Assembly (NCBI RefSeq): GCF_900176345.1
Contig: NZ_FWXU01000017.1
Location: 1-64,000, forward strand
Reading direction: 5' to 3'
Origin: Rhizobium sp. RU36D
Lineage (GTDB): Bacteria > Pseudomonadota > Alphaproteobacteria > Rhizobiales > Rhizobiaceae
Length of the DNA: 64,000 bases
Shown piece after piece: positions 9,230-18,209 of this stretch. The position numbers and the translations under genes were made by a program. A model generated the notes under the pieces. It saw only the letters and a list, made by a program, of their open reading frames with translations. It ran no database searches and was not told the DNA's origin. How positions within the stretch are numbered: position 1 is the stretch's first letter; each line of letters opens with the position of its first letter.

Positions 9230-9760
9230 ATGTCGGAACTCATCGTCATCGGATATCCCAGCAGCCAGAAGGCCGAAGAGGCCCGTGCCACCCTCTTTCA
9301 GCTCGCCAAGGAATATCTGGTCGAGGTCAAGGATGCCGTCGTTGCGGAAGCGGATGAGCGCGGCCAGATCAAGCTCAACCAGATGGTTTCGATGTGGAGC
9401 ATCGGCGCCAGCGGCGGCGCGTTCTGGGGGCTTTTGGCCGGTATCCTGTTCTTCAATCCGCTGGTCGGCGTTGCCGCCGGTGCCGGCGCGGGTGCTCTTG
9501 CCGGGGCGCTGACCGACTACGGCATTAACGACAATTTCATGAAGGATGTCGCCGGCGTGCTGCAGCCCGGCCAAGCCGCGCTGTTCATCCTGGCCGACCG
9601 GGCCGCTTCCGACAAGGTCGTGGATCGCTTAAGCGGCCATGGCGGCAGCATCATTCGCACCAACCTCGACACATCGAAGGAGCAGGAGCTGCGCGCCGCC
9701 TTCGACAAGGCCCGCGTGGGCGTTGCGCCCTCCCAAACCGATTCCAGCATCGCAATCTGA
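9230..9760 (+). CDS. DUF1269-family membrane protein
   Basis: A 176-residue protein of the DUF1269 type, function unknown. It starts like the family (MSELIVIGYPSSQKAEEAR), has a glycine/alanine-rich hydrophobic hairpin at about 60-95, then a globular C-terminal part with HGGSIIRTNL. The pattern suggests an inner-membrane or membrane-associated homo-oligomer. AGGAG lies seven bases before the start. Only 14 bases separate it from the next small membrane gene, so the two are likely cotranscribed. Relatives are often linked to envelope stress, but nothing here proves that. Confidence 0.85.
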   Translation: MSELIVIGYPSSQKAEEARATLFQLAKEYLVEVKDAVVAEADERGQIKLNQMVSMWSIGASGGAFWGLLAGILFFNPLVGVAAGAGAGALAGALTDYGINDNFMKDVAGVLQPGQAALFILADRAASDKVVDRLSGHGGSIIRTNLDTSKEQELRAAFDKARVGVAPSQTDSSIAI

Positions 9761-9774
9761 CAAAGGAGAGTTTT

Positions 9775-9933
9775 ATGGCAGGTTTTATCTCAATTCAGCC
9801 GCTGGTGGCGCTGATTGCCGGCGTTCTGATCCTGGTGATGCCGCGTCTGTTGAACTATGTGATCGCCATCTACCTAATCATCATCGGCATCACCGGCCTG
9901 TTCCCGAACCTGCTCAACGGCGTCAGCCCCTGA
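9775..9933 (+). CDS. Small DUF3096-like membrane protein
   Basis: A 52-residue, almost wholly hydrophobic protein with two short predicted membrane helices separated by MPRLLNY, matching the small DUF3096 family I recognise. GGAGAG stands five bases before the ATG. It follows the DUF1269 gene at 14 bases and probably shares its transcript. Function is unknown; a membrane partner of the preceding protein is a reasonable guess. Confidence 0.8.
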   Translation: MAGFISIQPLVALIAGVLILVMPRLLNYVIAIYLIIIGITGLFPNLLNGVSP

Positions 9934-9966
9934 CGCGTGAGGGATGACAGGGGGCTAAACTTCCCC

Positions 9967-11001
9967 CTATTCCACATCCCAGAACAGCTCGAACATGGGA
10001 TCGAAGACCGTGACCGGGCCGGCGCCGGTCTCGATCTTCGACGGGAAAGACACCGGCGCATCGCGCCTTACCAAACTGATCTGCTCGTCATTGGGTGAGA
10101 GACCGTACCAGGCAGGGCCGTTCAGCGAGGTGAAGGCCTCGAGCTTGTCGAGCGCATTCTCCTGCTCGAACACATGCGCCAGGCAGCTCATGGTGTTGAT
10201 CGAGGTGTAGATGCCCGCGCAGCCGCAGGCACATTCCTTCAGGGGATCGACGTGGGGTGCTGAGTCCGTGCCGAGGAAGAACCTGGTATCGCCCGAGGTC
10301 GCCGCCTTGCGCAGAGCCTGGCGGTGCTTTTCCCGCTTGGCCACCGGCAGGCAGTAATAATGCGGGCGGATACCGCCGACCAGGATGGCATTGCGGTTGA
10401 TGATCAGGTGGTGGGTGGTGATGGTGCCGGCGATATTGTCCTGACCCTTGATGTAGTCGACGCCATCCTCGGTCGTCACATGCTCCATGGTCACCTTCAA
10501 CTCCGGAATGCGCTTGCGCAAGGGATCGAGCACGGTTTCGATGAACACGGCCTCGCGGTCGAAGATATCCACCTCCGGCGTGGTAACCTCGCCGTGGACG
10601 CAGAGCGGCAGGCCGATTTTCGCCATGCGCTCCAGGACCGGCATGGCCTTGTCCATGTCGCGCACGCCGCCATGGGAATTGGTCGTGGCACCGGCGGGAT
10701 AGAGCTTGACGGCCGTGATCAACCCGCTCTTCTTGCCCTCCTCCACATCGTCAGGGCTCGTGTGTTCCGTCAGATAAAGCGTCATCAGAGGCGTGAAACG
10801 ATCGCCCGAAGGCAGCGCGGCCATGATTCGCTCGCGATACGATTTCGCGTCCGCCGTGGTGACAACAGGCGGAACCAGGTTCGGCATGATGATGGCGCGG
10901 GCAAAGTGCCGGCTCGTGTCTCCGATTACCCCTTCGAGCATGGCGCCGTCGCGCAGATGCAGGTGCCAGTCGTCAGGGCGGCGGATTGTCAGCGATCGCA
11001 C
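9967..11001 (-). CDS. pyrC: Dihydroorotase (class II, PyrC type)
   Basis: Cyclises carbamoyl aspartate to dihydroorotate. The 344-residue protein opens with the metal site [13 protein letters not shown], has [14 protein letters not shown] carrying the carboxylated lysine, [14 protein letters not shown] and LGTDSAPH with the catalytic Asp. The start is GTG at 11001, with GGAGG seven bases upstream. This is the short E. coli PyrC type, not the PyrC-PyrB-associated long form. Confidence 0.96.
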   Translation of the reverse strand: MRSLTIRRPDDWHLHLRDGAMLEGVIGDTSRHFARAIIMPNLVPPVVTTADAKSYRERIMAALPSGDRFTPLMTLYLTEHTSPDDVEEGKKSGLITAVKLYPAGATTNSHGGVRDMDKAMPVLERMAKIGLPLCVHGEVTTPEVDIFDREAVFIETVLDPLRKRIPELKVTMEHVTTEDGVDYIKGQDNIAGTITTHHLIINRNAILVGGIRPHYYCLPVAKREKHRQALRKAATSGDTRFFLGTDSAPHVDPLKECACGCAGIYTSINTMSCLAHVFEQENALDKLEAFTSLNGPAWYGLSPNDEQISLVRRDAPVSFPSKIETGAGPVTVFDPMFELFWDVE

Positions 11002-11088
11002 GGTTTCACCTCCGGTTCATGTCATCGATCCGGCGTCGATAGCATGTTCACGTGAGCGCGCAAATCGCCCGGTCAGGTTCGGTCTGGT

Positions 11089-12177
11089 TCAGGCCACCTT
11101 TCCCTGCATCTCGGCGGCGAGCTTTTCCGCCGCTTCCTGCTCCCGCTCAGCCCGGTCCGTGTCCATGATGTTCTTGATCACGGGCAAAGCGCGCTCGAAG
11201 GCGGCGACGCAATCCGGATCGAACTGGGTGCCCGCGCGGGCCAGGATATGTTCCACCGTGCGCTCATAGGACCAGGCCGGCTTGTAGGGCCGTTCGGTCG
11301 TCAGCGCGTCGAAATTGTCGGCGATGCAGACGATACGCCCTGATATCGGGATGTCAGCGCCGACCAGTCGGTTGGGATAGCCTTGGCCATCCCAGCGCTC
11401 GTGGTGGCTTGCGGCGATCTCGGAGGCCAGTTGCAGGAGCGAGCTGTGGGACTGGGCAAGGATATCGCGGCCGATCTGGGCATGGGCCTGCATCTGCCGA
11501 TATTCGGATTCCGTCAGGCGACCCTGCTTCAAGAGCACGGTATCGGGCATGGCAACCTTGCCGATGTCATGCATCGGCGCGGCAAGCCGGATATCCTTGC
11601 ACTGATGATCGGGCATGCCAAGTTCCTTGGCGATCGCCTCGGAATAGGCAGCGACCCGCAGAGTGTGGCGGGAGGTTTCCGGGTCCTTGTAGCCGGCGGC
11701 CAGAGTCAGGCGGTGGATGATTTCCTGCTCACGCTCGCGCAATTCTCCGACCGCGCGATCCACCTCGCGGCGCAGCATCTCTGCCTGGTTGGCCAGCTGC
11801 CGGCGAGCCCGGGCGAGGCTGACGATGTTGTGGACGCGAGCCTGGAATTCGACCGGATTAATCGGCTTGGTGAGGAAATCGATCGCCCCGGCATTGAGCG
11901 CTGCCATGCGGGTCGTCATGTCGCCATCGGCGGTAACGAAAATCACCGGGATATCGGCATATTTTTCGAAACGGACGATCTCGGTGAAGAGTTCGACACC
12001 GTTATAGACCGGCATCTGGTAGTCGATGATCGCCACGTCGAAATCCAGTTCCGGCAGCGCCGAAAGGACGGCATCCGGCGTCGAGTAAGCCACCGGCTCG
12101 CAATCGCCTATCTTCTTGACCAGCCGGGTGAGCAACTTCAAGTTCGTATTGTTGTCGTCTACCAGAAGGATACGCAT
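11089..12177 (-). CDS. Response regulator with HD-GYP c-di-GMP phosphodiesterase domain
   Basis: A 362-residue cytoplasmic output protein. The receiver domain (1-120) has the acidic pair DD, phospho-acceptor Asp52 in IIDYQMP, and Lys104. After a coiled linker (125-155) comes an HD-GYP domain with HDIGK at 203-207, HHERWDGQGYP (GYP near 266-268) and the segment CIADNFDALTTERPYK. It should hydrolyse cyclic di-GMP when phosphorylated. The gene is last in a four-gene minus-strand operon, 14 bases after the hybrid kinase, so that kinase is the likely phosphodonor through its HPt domain. Confidence 0.92.
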   Translation of the reverse strand: MRILLVDDNNTNLKLLTRLVKKIGDCEPVAYSTPDAVLSALPELDFDVAIIDYQMPVYNGVELFTEIVRFEKYADIPVIFVTADGDMTTRMAALNAGAIDFLTKPINPVEFQARVHNIVSLARARRQLANQAEMLRREVDRAVGELREREQEIIHRLTLAAGYKDPETSRHTLRVAAYSEAIAKELGMPDHQCKDIRLAAPMHDIGKVAMPDTVLLKQGRLTESEYRQMQAHAQIGRDILAQSHSSLLQLASEIAASHHERWDGQGYPNRLVGADIPISGRIVCIADNFDALTTERPYKPAWSYERTVEHILARAGTQFDPDCVAAFERALPVIKNIMDTDRAEREQEAAEKLAAEMQGKVA

Positions 12178-12191
12178 TCGGCTGTCCTCTT

Positions 12192-14429
12192 TCAGGCTAC
12201 CAGTTTGAACTTCATTGTTTCGATTTCTTCGGTCAGCATCGCCACATCAAGCGGCGTAGTCTGACGCTGGCGCAGCGCGCTGGCGGTGGAAGCGATGTCG
12301 GAAAGACCGACATTGACCGCGGCACCCTTGATGGTGTGCAGCACCCGATCCACCTCTTCAGGCTTGCCGCCATCCAGCGCTCGATGCAGTTCTCCCACCA
12401 GATTGGCGGCATCCTCGAAGAAGGATTCGACCAGTTCGCGGAAGACATCCTCTCCCAGGGCGTCCACCAGTTCGGCCTGACGCAACATATCGAGCCCGCT
12501 GACATCCGGGAGCGTTTCGGGCAGCAGTCGCGAGACCGTGTCGGCGGGCATTGGGATCTCCGTATCGGTTTCCGAGCTTGGAATGCTGGCGAAATTGATG
12601 ATCACGTTGCGCAGTCTTTCCATGGTGACCGGCTTGGATTCGAAGCCGACCATGCCCGCCTCGATGCAGCGAAGGCGGTCATCGTCAGAGGCATTGGCGG
12701 TCATGGCCACGATCGGCATATCCGTCAGGCTGGCGTCGCGTTCCTTGATACGACGGGTCGCCTCGATGCCGTCCATGACGGGCATCTGCATGTCCATCAG
12801 AACAAGGTCGAAACGCTCCGTCCCGGTGATTGCCACGGCGCGGGCGCCATCTTCCACGACCACAACATCCTGGCCCAGGCGCTCCAGAAACTTGGTGGCG
12901 ACCTGCTGGTTGACGGCATTGTCCTCCACCAGAAGGATGCGCAAGCGCGGCAGATGCTTCGACAGGTCGCAGAGCTGCGCCTCGCGCCGCATTTCGCTGC
13001 TGTCAGCGGCGACGACGGAGAGTTCGAACCAGAAAATGCTGCCGACGCCAACGGTGCTGCTCATGCCAAGTTCGCCGCCGAGCTTTTCGACGATCTGTTT
13101 GCAGATGGTCAGGCCGAGGCCGGTGCCCCCATAGCGGCGGCTGATGCTGGCATCCACCTGGGAGAAGGGCTTGAACAGCTTGGCCGAGCCTGCCTCATCG
13201 ATGCCGATGCCGGTATCCTCGACCTCGAAGCGGAGCATCAGGATGCTGTCGCGGTAGAATTCGCGAAGGCGCAGCGTCACCGTGCCATTGCTGGTGAATT
13301 TCACCGCATTGCTTAAGAGGTTCAGCAGCACCTGGCGCAGGCGGGTGGGATCGGTGCGTACCACGGAGGCATGCAAGGTCTGCGGAATATCCAGCTTGAT
13401 GACGTTATGATGCTCGTCGGCGCGCCGCCTGATGATATCGACGGTGGTTTCCGCGAGGCTCCGAACATCGACCACACGCTCCTCGAGTTCCAATCGGCCA
13501 TGCTCGATCTTGGAATAGTCGAGAATTTCGTTGATCACCTCCAGCAGTGCCTCGCCGGAGGAGCGGATCGTCTTGACGTTGGCGCGCGCGTCCTCGGGCA
13601 GGTCTGACAGTTCCATCAGCTCGGCCAGGCCGAGAATGGCATTGAGCGGCGTGCGGATTTCGTGGCCCATGGTGGCCATGAACTGTGATTTGGCGCGGTT
13701 GCCGGAATCCGCTGCCTGATAGGCCTCGGTCAATTCCTCGGCCATGGATTCGAGCGACAGGCCTGCCTCGCGAACCGATTTCAGCTGACGCCGCAGCGTG
13801 ACCACCAGGAAAATGACGGAGGCCAGCAGCAGGACCAGCATGACAGCCGAGGTCTTTTCCAGCTCCATCACGATGGCGCGGGAATCCGCTCTCTCGTCGC
13901 TCAGGCGGATATTGGTGTAGAGCAGCAGGTCTGAGGTCTTGCGCGAGAGCGCGGCAAGATGCTCATCCAGCGCTTCCAGTTCCTCCAGCGCCGGCAATTG
14001 ACCCGCCCGATAGCGGTCAAAGATCGGGGTGTAGCTTTTGATATCCCCCCGGATCTCCCCAAGCATGCCGGTGACGCGGGCATCCTCCGAGAAATACTTT
14101 CCGAACTGGGTGTTGGCGACGATATCGGCGCGCGAGAACAGGATGTCGTAACGAAGCGCCAGATCCTCGTAAAGCGGTGCTGTCGGTGGAACATGCCGGC
14201 GCAATTCTGCAAGGCTGTAGTCTAGCGCTCGTGTCTCGCGATCCAGTTGATAGACCGACCAGAGCGCATTTTCGCGAATGCCGTTCTGCAACTGGCGGAA
14301 GCGCCCGGAAATATCGGCGAACAGGACGATCAGGATGAACAGCAATGTACCCGACAACACCTGCAGGACCAGGGTGGTCTTGCCGGCATTGCGGATGATA
14401 TCGCCGCTCGCTCCGGGTGTCCTTTTCAC
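12192..14429 (-). CDS. Hybrid sensor histidine kinase with receiver and HPt domains
   Basis: A 745-residue inner-membrane kinase. Order: TM1 about 18-40; a periplasmic helical domain of about 150 residues; TM2 about 193-212; linker coiled coil; HisKA with His256 ([12 protein letters not shown]); HATPase with [16 protein letters not shown] and GGTGLGL; receiver with Asp546 ([10 protein letters not shown]); HPt with His698 ([11 protein letters not shown]). It can thus run His-Asp-His and pass phosphate to the separate receivers at 11089 and 14948. The start overlaps the stop of the periplasmic PruR-like gene by four bases (ATGA). That coupling, together with a large periplasmic sensor region, suggests the PruR-like protein is its ligand-binding partner. 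Confidence 0.93.
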   Translation of the reverse strand: MKRTPGASGDIIRNAGKTTLVLQVLSGTLLFILIVLFADISGRFRQLQNGIRENALWSVYQLDRETRALDYSLAELRRHVPPTAPLYEDLALRYDILFSRADIVANTQFGKYFSEDARVTGMLGEIRGDIKSYTPIFDRYRAGQLPALEELEALDEHLAALSRKTSDLLLYTNIRLSDERADSRAIVMELEKTSAVMLVLLLASVIFLVVTLRRQLKSVREAGLSLESMAEELTEAYQAADSGNRAKSQFMATMGHEIRTPLNAILGLAELMELSDLPEDARANVKTIRSSGEALLEVINEILDYSKIEHGRLELEERVVDVRSLAETTVDIIRRRADEHHNVIKLDIPQTLHASVVRTDPTRLRQVLLNLLSNAVKFTSNGTVTLRLREFYRDSILMLRFEVEDTGIGIDEAGSAKLFKPFSQVDASISRRYGGTGLGLTICKQIVEKLGGELGMSSTVGVGSIFWFELSVVAADSSEMRREAQLCDLSKHLPRLRILLVEDNAVNQQVATKFLERLGQDVVVVEDGARAVAITGTERFDLVLMDMQMPVMDGIEATRRIKERDASLTDMPIVAMTANASDDDRLRCIEAGMVGFESKPVTMERLRNVIINFASIPSSETDTEIPMPADTVSRLLPETLPDVSGLDMLRQAELVDALGEDVFRELVESFFEDAANLVGELHRALDGGKPEEVDRVLHTIKGAAVNVGLSDIASTASALRQRQTTPLDVAMLTEEIETMKFKLVA

Positions 14430-14923
14430 GGAAGCACCTCGATTTCCTTGACCTGCCAGACGGACCGCGCGAAATAACGCTCATTATAGAGACGCGGCTC
14501 CTTGTCGAAGGGATAGACGACCATCAGCGGTCCCTTGTCGCGCACCGACATCGGCTTGCCATCAAGGCTATCGGCCAGGATGGTCTCGAATTCATAGGCA
14601 TCTTCGATCGGAATTTCGGCGGCATAGTCGTTGAGCGCGCGCACGACGAGGCGCTTGCCCCGGGCGCCAGCGGCTTCCAGTACAGCCTTGAGATAGGGAC
14701 CGGCAAAGGTGGTGGGCGTGGTGGCCCATGGGGTCTGCATTTCCGCCTGCCTGCCTTCAAGACCGGACAGCATATCGCGGTCGAAGAGCGCGACGCCCTC
14801 GCCATTGGCATTGTCGATCTGGCCCTTGATCGTAAGGACCACCTCGCCCTTGGGCTTATCGAGCGCAAAGGCCGTGCTTGACAGCAGCAGCACCGTAACA
14901 AGGGCAGTGACAAGAGACTTCAT
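14426..14923 (-). CDS. PruR-like periplasmic pterin-binding (sulfite-oxidase fold) protein
   Basis: A 165-residue exported protein with a signal peptide (1-20, cleavage after AFA). The mature part resembles the molybdopterin-binding sulfite oxidase fold but is short and contains no cysteine, so it cannot ligate molybdenum as the enzymes do. Recognisable segments are WATTPTTFAGPYLKAVL, ALNDYAAEIPIEDA and DKGPLMVVYPFD. This architecture matches PruR of Agrobacterium tumefaciens, a periplasmic pterin-binding protein that controls the c-di-GMP enzyme DcpA. Here the neighbour is a hybrid kinase plus an HD-GYP protein, so a pterin-to-c-di-GMP route is inferred. It starts 24 bases after the receiver gene. 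PruR assignment is from family features, not a search. Confidence 0.78.
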   Translation of the reverse strand: MKSLVTALVTVLLLSSTAFALDKPKGEVVLTIKGQIDNANGEGVALFDRDMLSGLEGRQAEMQTPWATTPTTFAGPYLKAVLEAAGARGKRLVVRALNDYAAEIPIEDAYEFETILADSLDGKPMSVRDKGPLMVVYPFDKEPRLYNERYFARSVWQVKEIEVLP

Positions 14924-14947
14924 CTGATATCTCCGGCAAACCAGCGG

Positions 14948-15340
14948 CTATACGGCCGCACGCTTCAGCAATGGCGAATGCTGGAGATGGTTCATGACGA
15001 GCTGCCGAAAGGCCAGTGCCTCCACCGGCTTGGTCAGGAAATCATTGATGCCAGCGCGTTCCGCCTCCAGCTTCAGGTCTGGAGCATGGTCCGCGGTCAC
15101 CATGATGATTGGAACGCCATCGTAACGGGCAATCATCCTGACAGCCTTGGCAAGCTGAATGCCGGACATGCCTGGCAGGAGATGATCCAGGATCAGCATG
15201 TCGAAGTCGTCGTTATGGCAACGCTCCAGCGCCTTGATTGGGTCGGCTTCGATCACGATCTCGGCGTCGGATACCTTCTTGGCAAGGTGCTTGAGGATGA
15301 GGGCGTTGGTCGCATTGTCCTCAACGATCAGAATGCTCAT
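14948..15340 (-). CDS. Single-domain response regulator
   Basis: A stand-alone receiver of 130 residues with the acidic pocket ED, phospho-acceptor Asp52 (LILDHLLPG), the Thr in MVTADHA and Lys in FLTKPVEA. It has no output domain, so it may shuttle phosphate or sequester it between the hybrid kinase and HD-GYP protein encoded downstream. The start at 15340 follows a G-rich stretch; the frame extends to 15400 but the added 20 residues are outside the receiver fold. It is first in the signalling operon. Confidence 0.88.
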   Translation of the reverse strand: MSILIVEDNATNALILKHLAKKVSDAEIVIEADPIKALERCHNDDFDMLILDHLLPGMSGIQLAKAVRMIARYDGVPIIMVTADHAPDLKLEAERAGINDFLTKPVEALAFRQLVMNHLQHSPLLKRAAV

Positions 15341-15511
15341 GCCCCACCCCCGCGGTTTGTCTCGCAGCCCCGCGTCCTCATGAACGCGGATCACCTGCAA
15401 CCTGGGGAAGATTTAGCAATTGCGGACTGAGATAAGCTGAATCAAATTGCTACAATTCTAGACATGGGCGCTTTAATTCGATCTTAAAACGTTAGCGCCG
15501 GCTGAAACGTC

Positions 15512-15535
15512 AAAACGAGGGCGAAAATCCCCTCG
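15512..15535 (-). terminator. Terminator of the frc-type operon
   Basis: Read on the minus strand, CGAGGG and CCCTCG pair around an eight-base loop and are followed by TTTTG. It lies 18 bases beyond the frcK-like stop at 15553, the proper place for the operon's 3' end. Confidence 0.7.
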
Positions 15536-15552
15536 CCGGCGATCCCGAAAGG

Positions 15553-16179
15553 CTAGTCTTCCACCACGGTGACATCGGCGCGGCGGCTGGCACCAAGGAC
15601 CAGACGGCCATTGGGAAGATCGTTTTCGTTAAGCTTTTCATCAGCGGCCGCGTCCGACAGACCGTAATGCCGCCAGCGATCCCGCAGGCGGCTTTCCAGC
15701 GTCGCATTGGAGGGCGCAATGAAGATGCTGAAGTCGAACAACTGCGCCAGGTCCGACCACGGTTTTTCAGCAAGAAGCAGGTAGTTGCCTTCCACAAGAA
15801 TGAAACGATCCGAGGGCGAGACCGCACGGGCGCTGGCGATGGCAAGCTCCCGGCTGCGGTCGAAGACGGGAACCAGAACCTCAACATCCGCAACGCGAAC
15901 GGCGGAAAGTACGTCCTTCAGGCCGCGCACGTCGAAGGTGTGCGGCGCGCCCTTGCGCGGCAGCCAGCCCCGTTCGATCAGGATGGCATTGTCCATATGG
16001 AAGCCATCCATGGGAAGGACCGCGGCTGTCTCGCCGCGCTCTCTCAAGGCTTGCTGTAGGCTTTCCGCAAGCGTCGACTTACCCGCGCCGGGCGGTCCCG
16101 CAATCGCCACCATGAAACGCGTGGCGGTGCCGACCTGCGCCAGCACCATCTCAGCCAGTTGGCTGGCGTCGGGCGTCAC
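15553..16179 (-). CDS. frcK: P-loop nucleoside/sugar kinase-like protein FrcK
   Basis: A 208-residue cytoplasmic kinase of the uridine kinase/pantothenate kinase P-loop class, with Walker A GPPGAGKST (29-37), MDGFHMD and VEGNYLLL. It ends the sugar transport operon, and its start overlaps the ATPase stop by four bases. In Sinorhizobium meliloti the same slot is frcK of frcBCAK. Its substrate has not been clear to me from sequence; phosphorylation of an imported sugar or derived nucleoside is the usual suggestion. Gene symbol rests on operon order. Confidence 0.82.
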   Translation of the reverse strand: MTPDASQLAEMVLAQVGTATRFMVAIAGPPGAGKSTLAESLQQALRERGETAAVLPMDGFHMDNAILIERGWLPRKGAPHTFDVRGLKDVLSAVRVADVEVLVPVFDRSRELAIASARAVSPSDRFILVEGNYLLLAEKPWSDLAQLFDFSIFIAPSNATLESRLRDRWRHYGLSDAAADEKLNENDLPNGRLVLGASRRADVTVVED

Positions 16180-16958
16180 GCCGCCATCTCCGCCTCGGGC
16201 GCCGGCTTGGCGCCGGTCATGAAGGCGACGGCATCCGACATCGTGTAATCCTTGGGATTAACGACGCAGAGCCGTCGCCCTAGCCGATGGATATGGATCC
16301 GATCGGCCACCTCGAAGACATGGGGCATGTTGTGCGAAATCAGGACAATCGGCAGTCCGCGGGAGCGGACGTCGAGGATCAGTTCGAGCACGCGGCGGCT
16401 TTCCTTGACGCCGAGCGCAGCGGTGGGCTCGTCCAGGATGATGACCTTGGAGCCGAAGGCCGCCGCCCGGGCGACGGCGACGCCCTGGCGCTGGCCACCC
16501 GAGAGGGTTTCCACCGCCTGGTTGATGTTCTGGATCGTCATCAGGCCAAGCTCGGAGAGCTTGTCGCGGGCGAATTTTTCCATCGCCGGACGGTCCAGCT
16601 TGCGCAGCAGGCTGCCCATGAGACCCGGCTTTCGCAGTTCACGACCTAGGAACATGTTGTCGGCGATCGACAAGGCCGGCGACAGGGCGAGGTTCTGGTA
16701 GACCGTCTCGATGCCGGCCTTGCGGGCCTCGATCGGCGAGCGGAAGCTTACCGGTTTGCCCTCCAGCCGGATCTCGCCCTCGTCGGGATTGACCGCTCCG
16801 GATATCGCCTTGATCAGCGAGGATTTGCCCGCGCCGTTGTCGCCGATCACAGCGAGGATCTCGCCGGGATAGAGGTCGAAATCGGCATTGTCGAGCGCCG
16901 TGACGCGGCCGTAGCGCTTGACGAGGCCACGGGCGGTGAGAATGGGTTCGCGAACCAT
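16176..16958 (-). CDS. frcA: Sugar ABC transporter ATP-binding protein
   Basis: A 260-residue ATPase that powers sugar import at the inner membrane. Walker A GDNGAGKSS, signature LSGGQRQGVAVARA and Walker B VIILDEPTAALG are intact. It carries a single nucleotide-binding domain, half the size of RbsA or XylG, as in FrcA. The start at 16958 overlaps the permease stop by one base (TAATG). An apparent longer open frame upstream is an out-of-frame read of the permease gene. It belongs to the frcBCAK-like operon. Confidence 0.93.
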   Translation of the reverse strand: MVREPILTARGLVKRYGRVTALDNADFDLYPGEILAVIGDNGAGKSSLIKAISGAVNPDEGEIRLEGKPVSFRSPIEARKAGIETVYQNLALSPALSIADNMFLGRELRKPGLMGSLLRKLDRPAMEKFARDKLSELGLMTIQNINQAVETLSGGQRQGVAVARAAAFGSKVIILDEPTAALGVKESRRVLELILDVRSRGLPIVLISHNMPHVFEVADRIHIHRLGRRLCVVNPKDYTMSDAVAFMTGAKPAPEAEMAA

Positions 16959-18040
16959 TAGCCTGCCACCTTTCTGATCCACTGGTCGATTGCGACGGCG
17001 GCGATGATCAACACGCCGATCAAGAGATATGTCCATTGGGGGTCCGTGCCGATGAGGCGCAGGCCAAGCTGGAAGACGCCGACGATCAGCGCGCCGAACA
17101 GCATGCCGAGAATGGAGCCGCGGCCACCGAAGAGCGAAATGCCGCCGATCACCACCGCCGTGATGGATTCGATGTTGGCGAACTGGCCTGCCGTCGGGGA
17201 AACCGAGCCGATGCGGCCGATCAGTGCCCAGCCGGCCAACGCACAGATGAGGCCTGAGAGCGTATAGACCGAGATCAGCATGCGGCTGACATTGACACCC
17301 GCCAGTTCCGCCGCATCGGGATCGTCGCCCACGGCATAGACGTGGCGACCCCAGGCCGTGTGGTTCAGCACGTACCAGAGCACCAGCACCAGCACCACCA
17401 TGACGATAACGCCATAGGTGAAGACCGCGCCGCCGAAGCGGATATTGTTGCCGAAGAACTGCAAGAGCGGAGCCGTCGCGCCGATATCCTGGCTGCGGAT
17501 GGTCTCGTTGGCCGAATAGAGGAAGTTTGAGGCGAGCACGATCTGCCACATGCCGAGCGTGACGATGAAGGGCGGCAGCTTCATGCGCGAGACGAGCAGG
17601 CCATTGATGAAGCCGCAGAACGCCCCGACGCCGAGACCGCAGAGCACTGCCAGTTCTGCCGGCAGGCCGTAGCGGAACACGAACTGGCCCATGACCACCG
17701 ACGACAGCACCATGATGGCGCCAACCGAAAGATCGATGCCGGCGGTGAGGATGACCAGCGTCTGCGCAGCGCCGACGATGCCGACGATCGCCACCTGCTG
17801 CAGGATCAGCGTGAGCGTGAAGGCGGAAAAGAACTTGCTGCCGAGGATCGCTCCGAATACCGCCAGCGACAGGACCAGCACGATCAGGGCGACGGCTGCC
17901 GGGCTGGAATGCAGGAAATGCTGAAACTTCTGGATTGCCGTCTTATCGTTGGTATCAAAGGACGCGACCTGGGTGGCGCTGCCAGACAGCACCTTTTCAT
18001 AGTCGTTAAAGGGTTGCTTGGTAGTTTGCGGCTCACTCAT
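16958..18040 (-). CDS. frcC: Sugar ABC transporter permease (CUT2 family)
   Basis: Inner-membrane permease of 360 residues, RbsC/FrcC type. After a 55-residue cytoplasmic N-terminus there are about ten membrane helices, with the family motif LTAGIDLSVGAIM and a conserved loop AVGDDPDAAELAGV before the last helices, then GGISLFGGRGS. GGAGG stands seven bases before the ATG at 18040. A 169-base gap holding a UUCG hairpin separates it from the binding-protein gene. Confidence 0.94.
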   Translation of the reverse strand: MSEPQTTKQPFNDYEKVLSGSATQVASFDTNDKTAIQKFQHFLHSSPAAVALIVLVLSLAVFGAILGSKFFSAFTLTLILQQVAIVGIVGAAQTLVILTAGIDLSVGAIMVLSSVVMGQFVFRYGLPAELAVLCGLGVGAFCGFINGLLVSRMKLPPFIVTLGMWQIVLASNFLYSANETIRSQDIGATAPLLQFFGNNIRFGGAVFTYGVIVMVVLVLVLWYVLNHTAWGRHVYAVGDDPDAAELAGVNVSRMLISVYTLSGLICALAGWALIGRIGSVSPTAGQFANIESITAVVIGGISLFGGRGSILGMLFGALIVGVFQLGLRLIGTDPQWTYLLIGVLIIAAVAIDQWIRKVAG

Positions 18041-18163
18041 GTGTTCCTCCCGACGGCCTCTCCCCAAGCCGAAGGCGAATCATACCCCATGGATGAGGCG
18101 ATCTCCATCGCTAACGCGCGCCATGGGCCGCGACTGGGAAAGGAACCGTGCCACCTGATGAAA

Positions 18164-18181
18164 GGGCGGCCGAAGCCGCCC
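18164..18181 (-). promoter_or_regulatory. UUCG-tetraloop hairpin between frcB and frcC
   Basis: In the minus-strand transcript GGGCGGC pairs perfectly with GCCGCCC around the very stable loop UUCG closed by C-G, followed by TTTC. Such hairpins after binding-protein genes commonly stop RNA decay or terminate partly, leaving more binding protein than permease. The structure is seen; the role is inferred. Confidence 0.65.
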
Positions 18182-18209
18182 CCGTTGATCACATTGGAAT
18201 GGCGCGGGA

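Noticed and set aside
16176..17549. A 457-codon frame that would fuse extra N-terminal sequence to the FrcA ATPase
   Set aside because: The added 197 codons are an out-of-frame reading of frcC. FrcA has its own start at 16958 in a TAATG junction.
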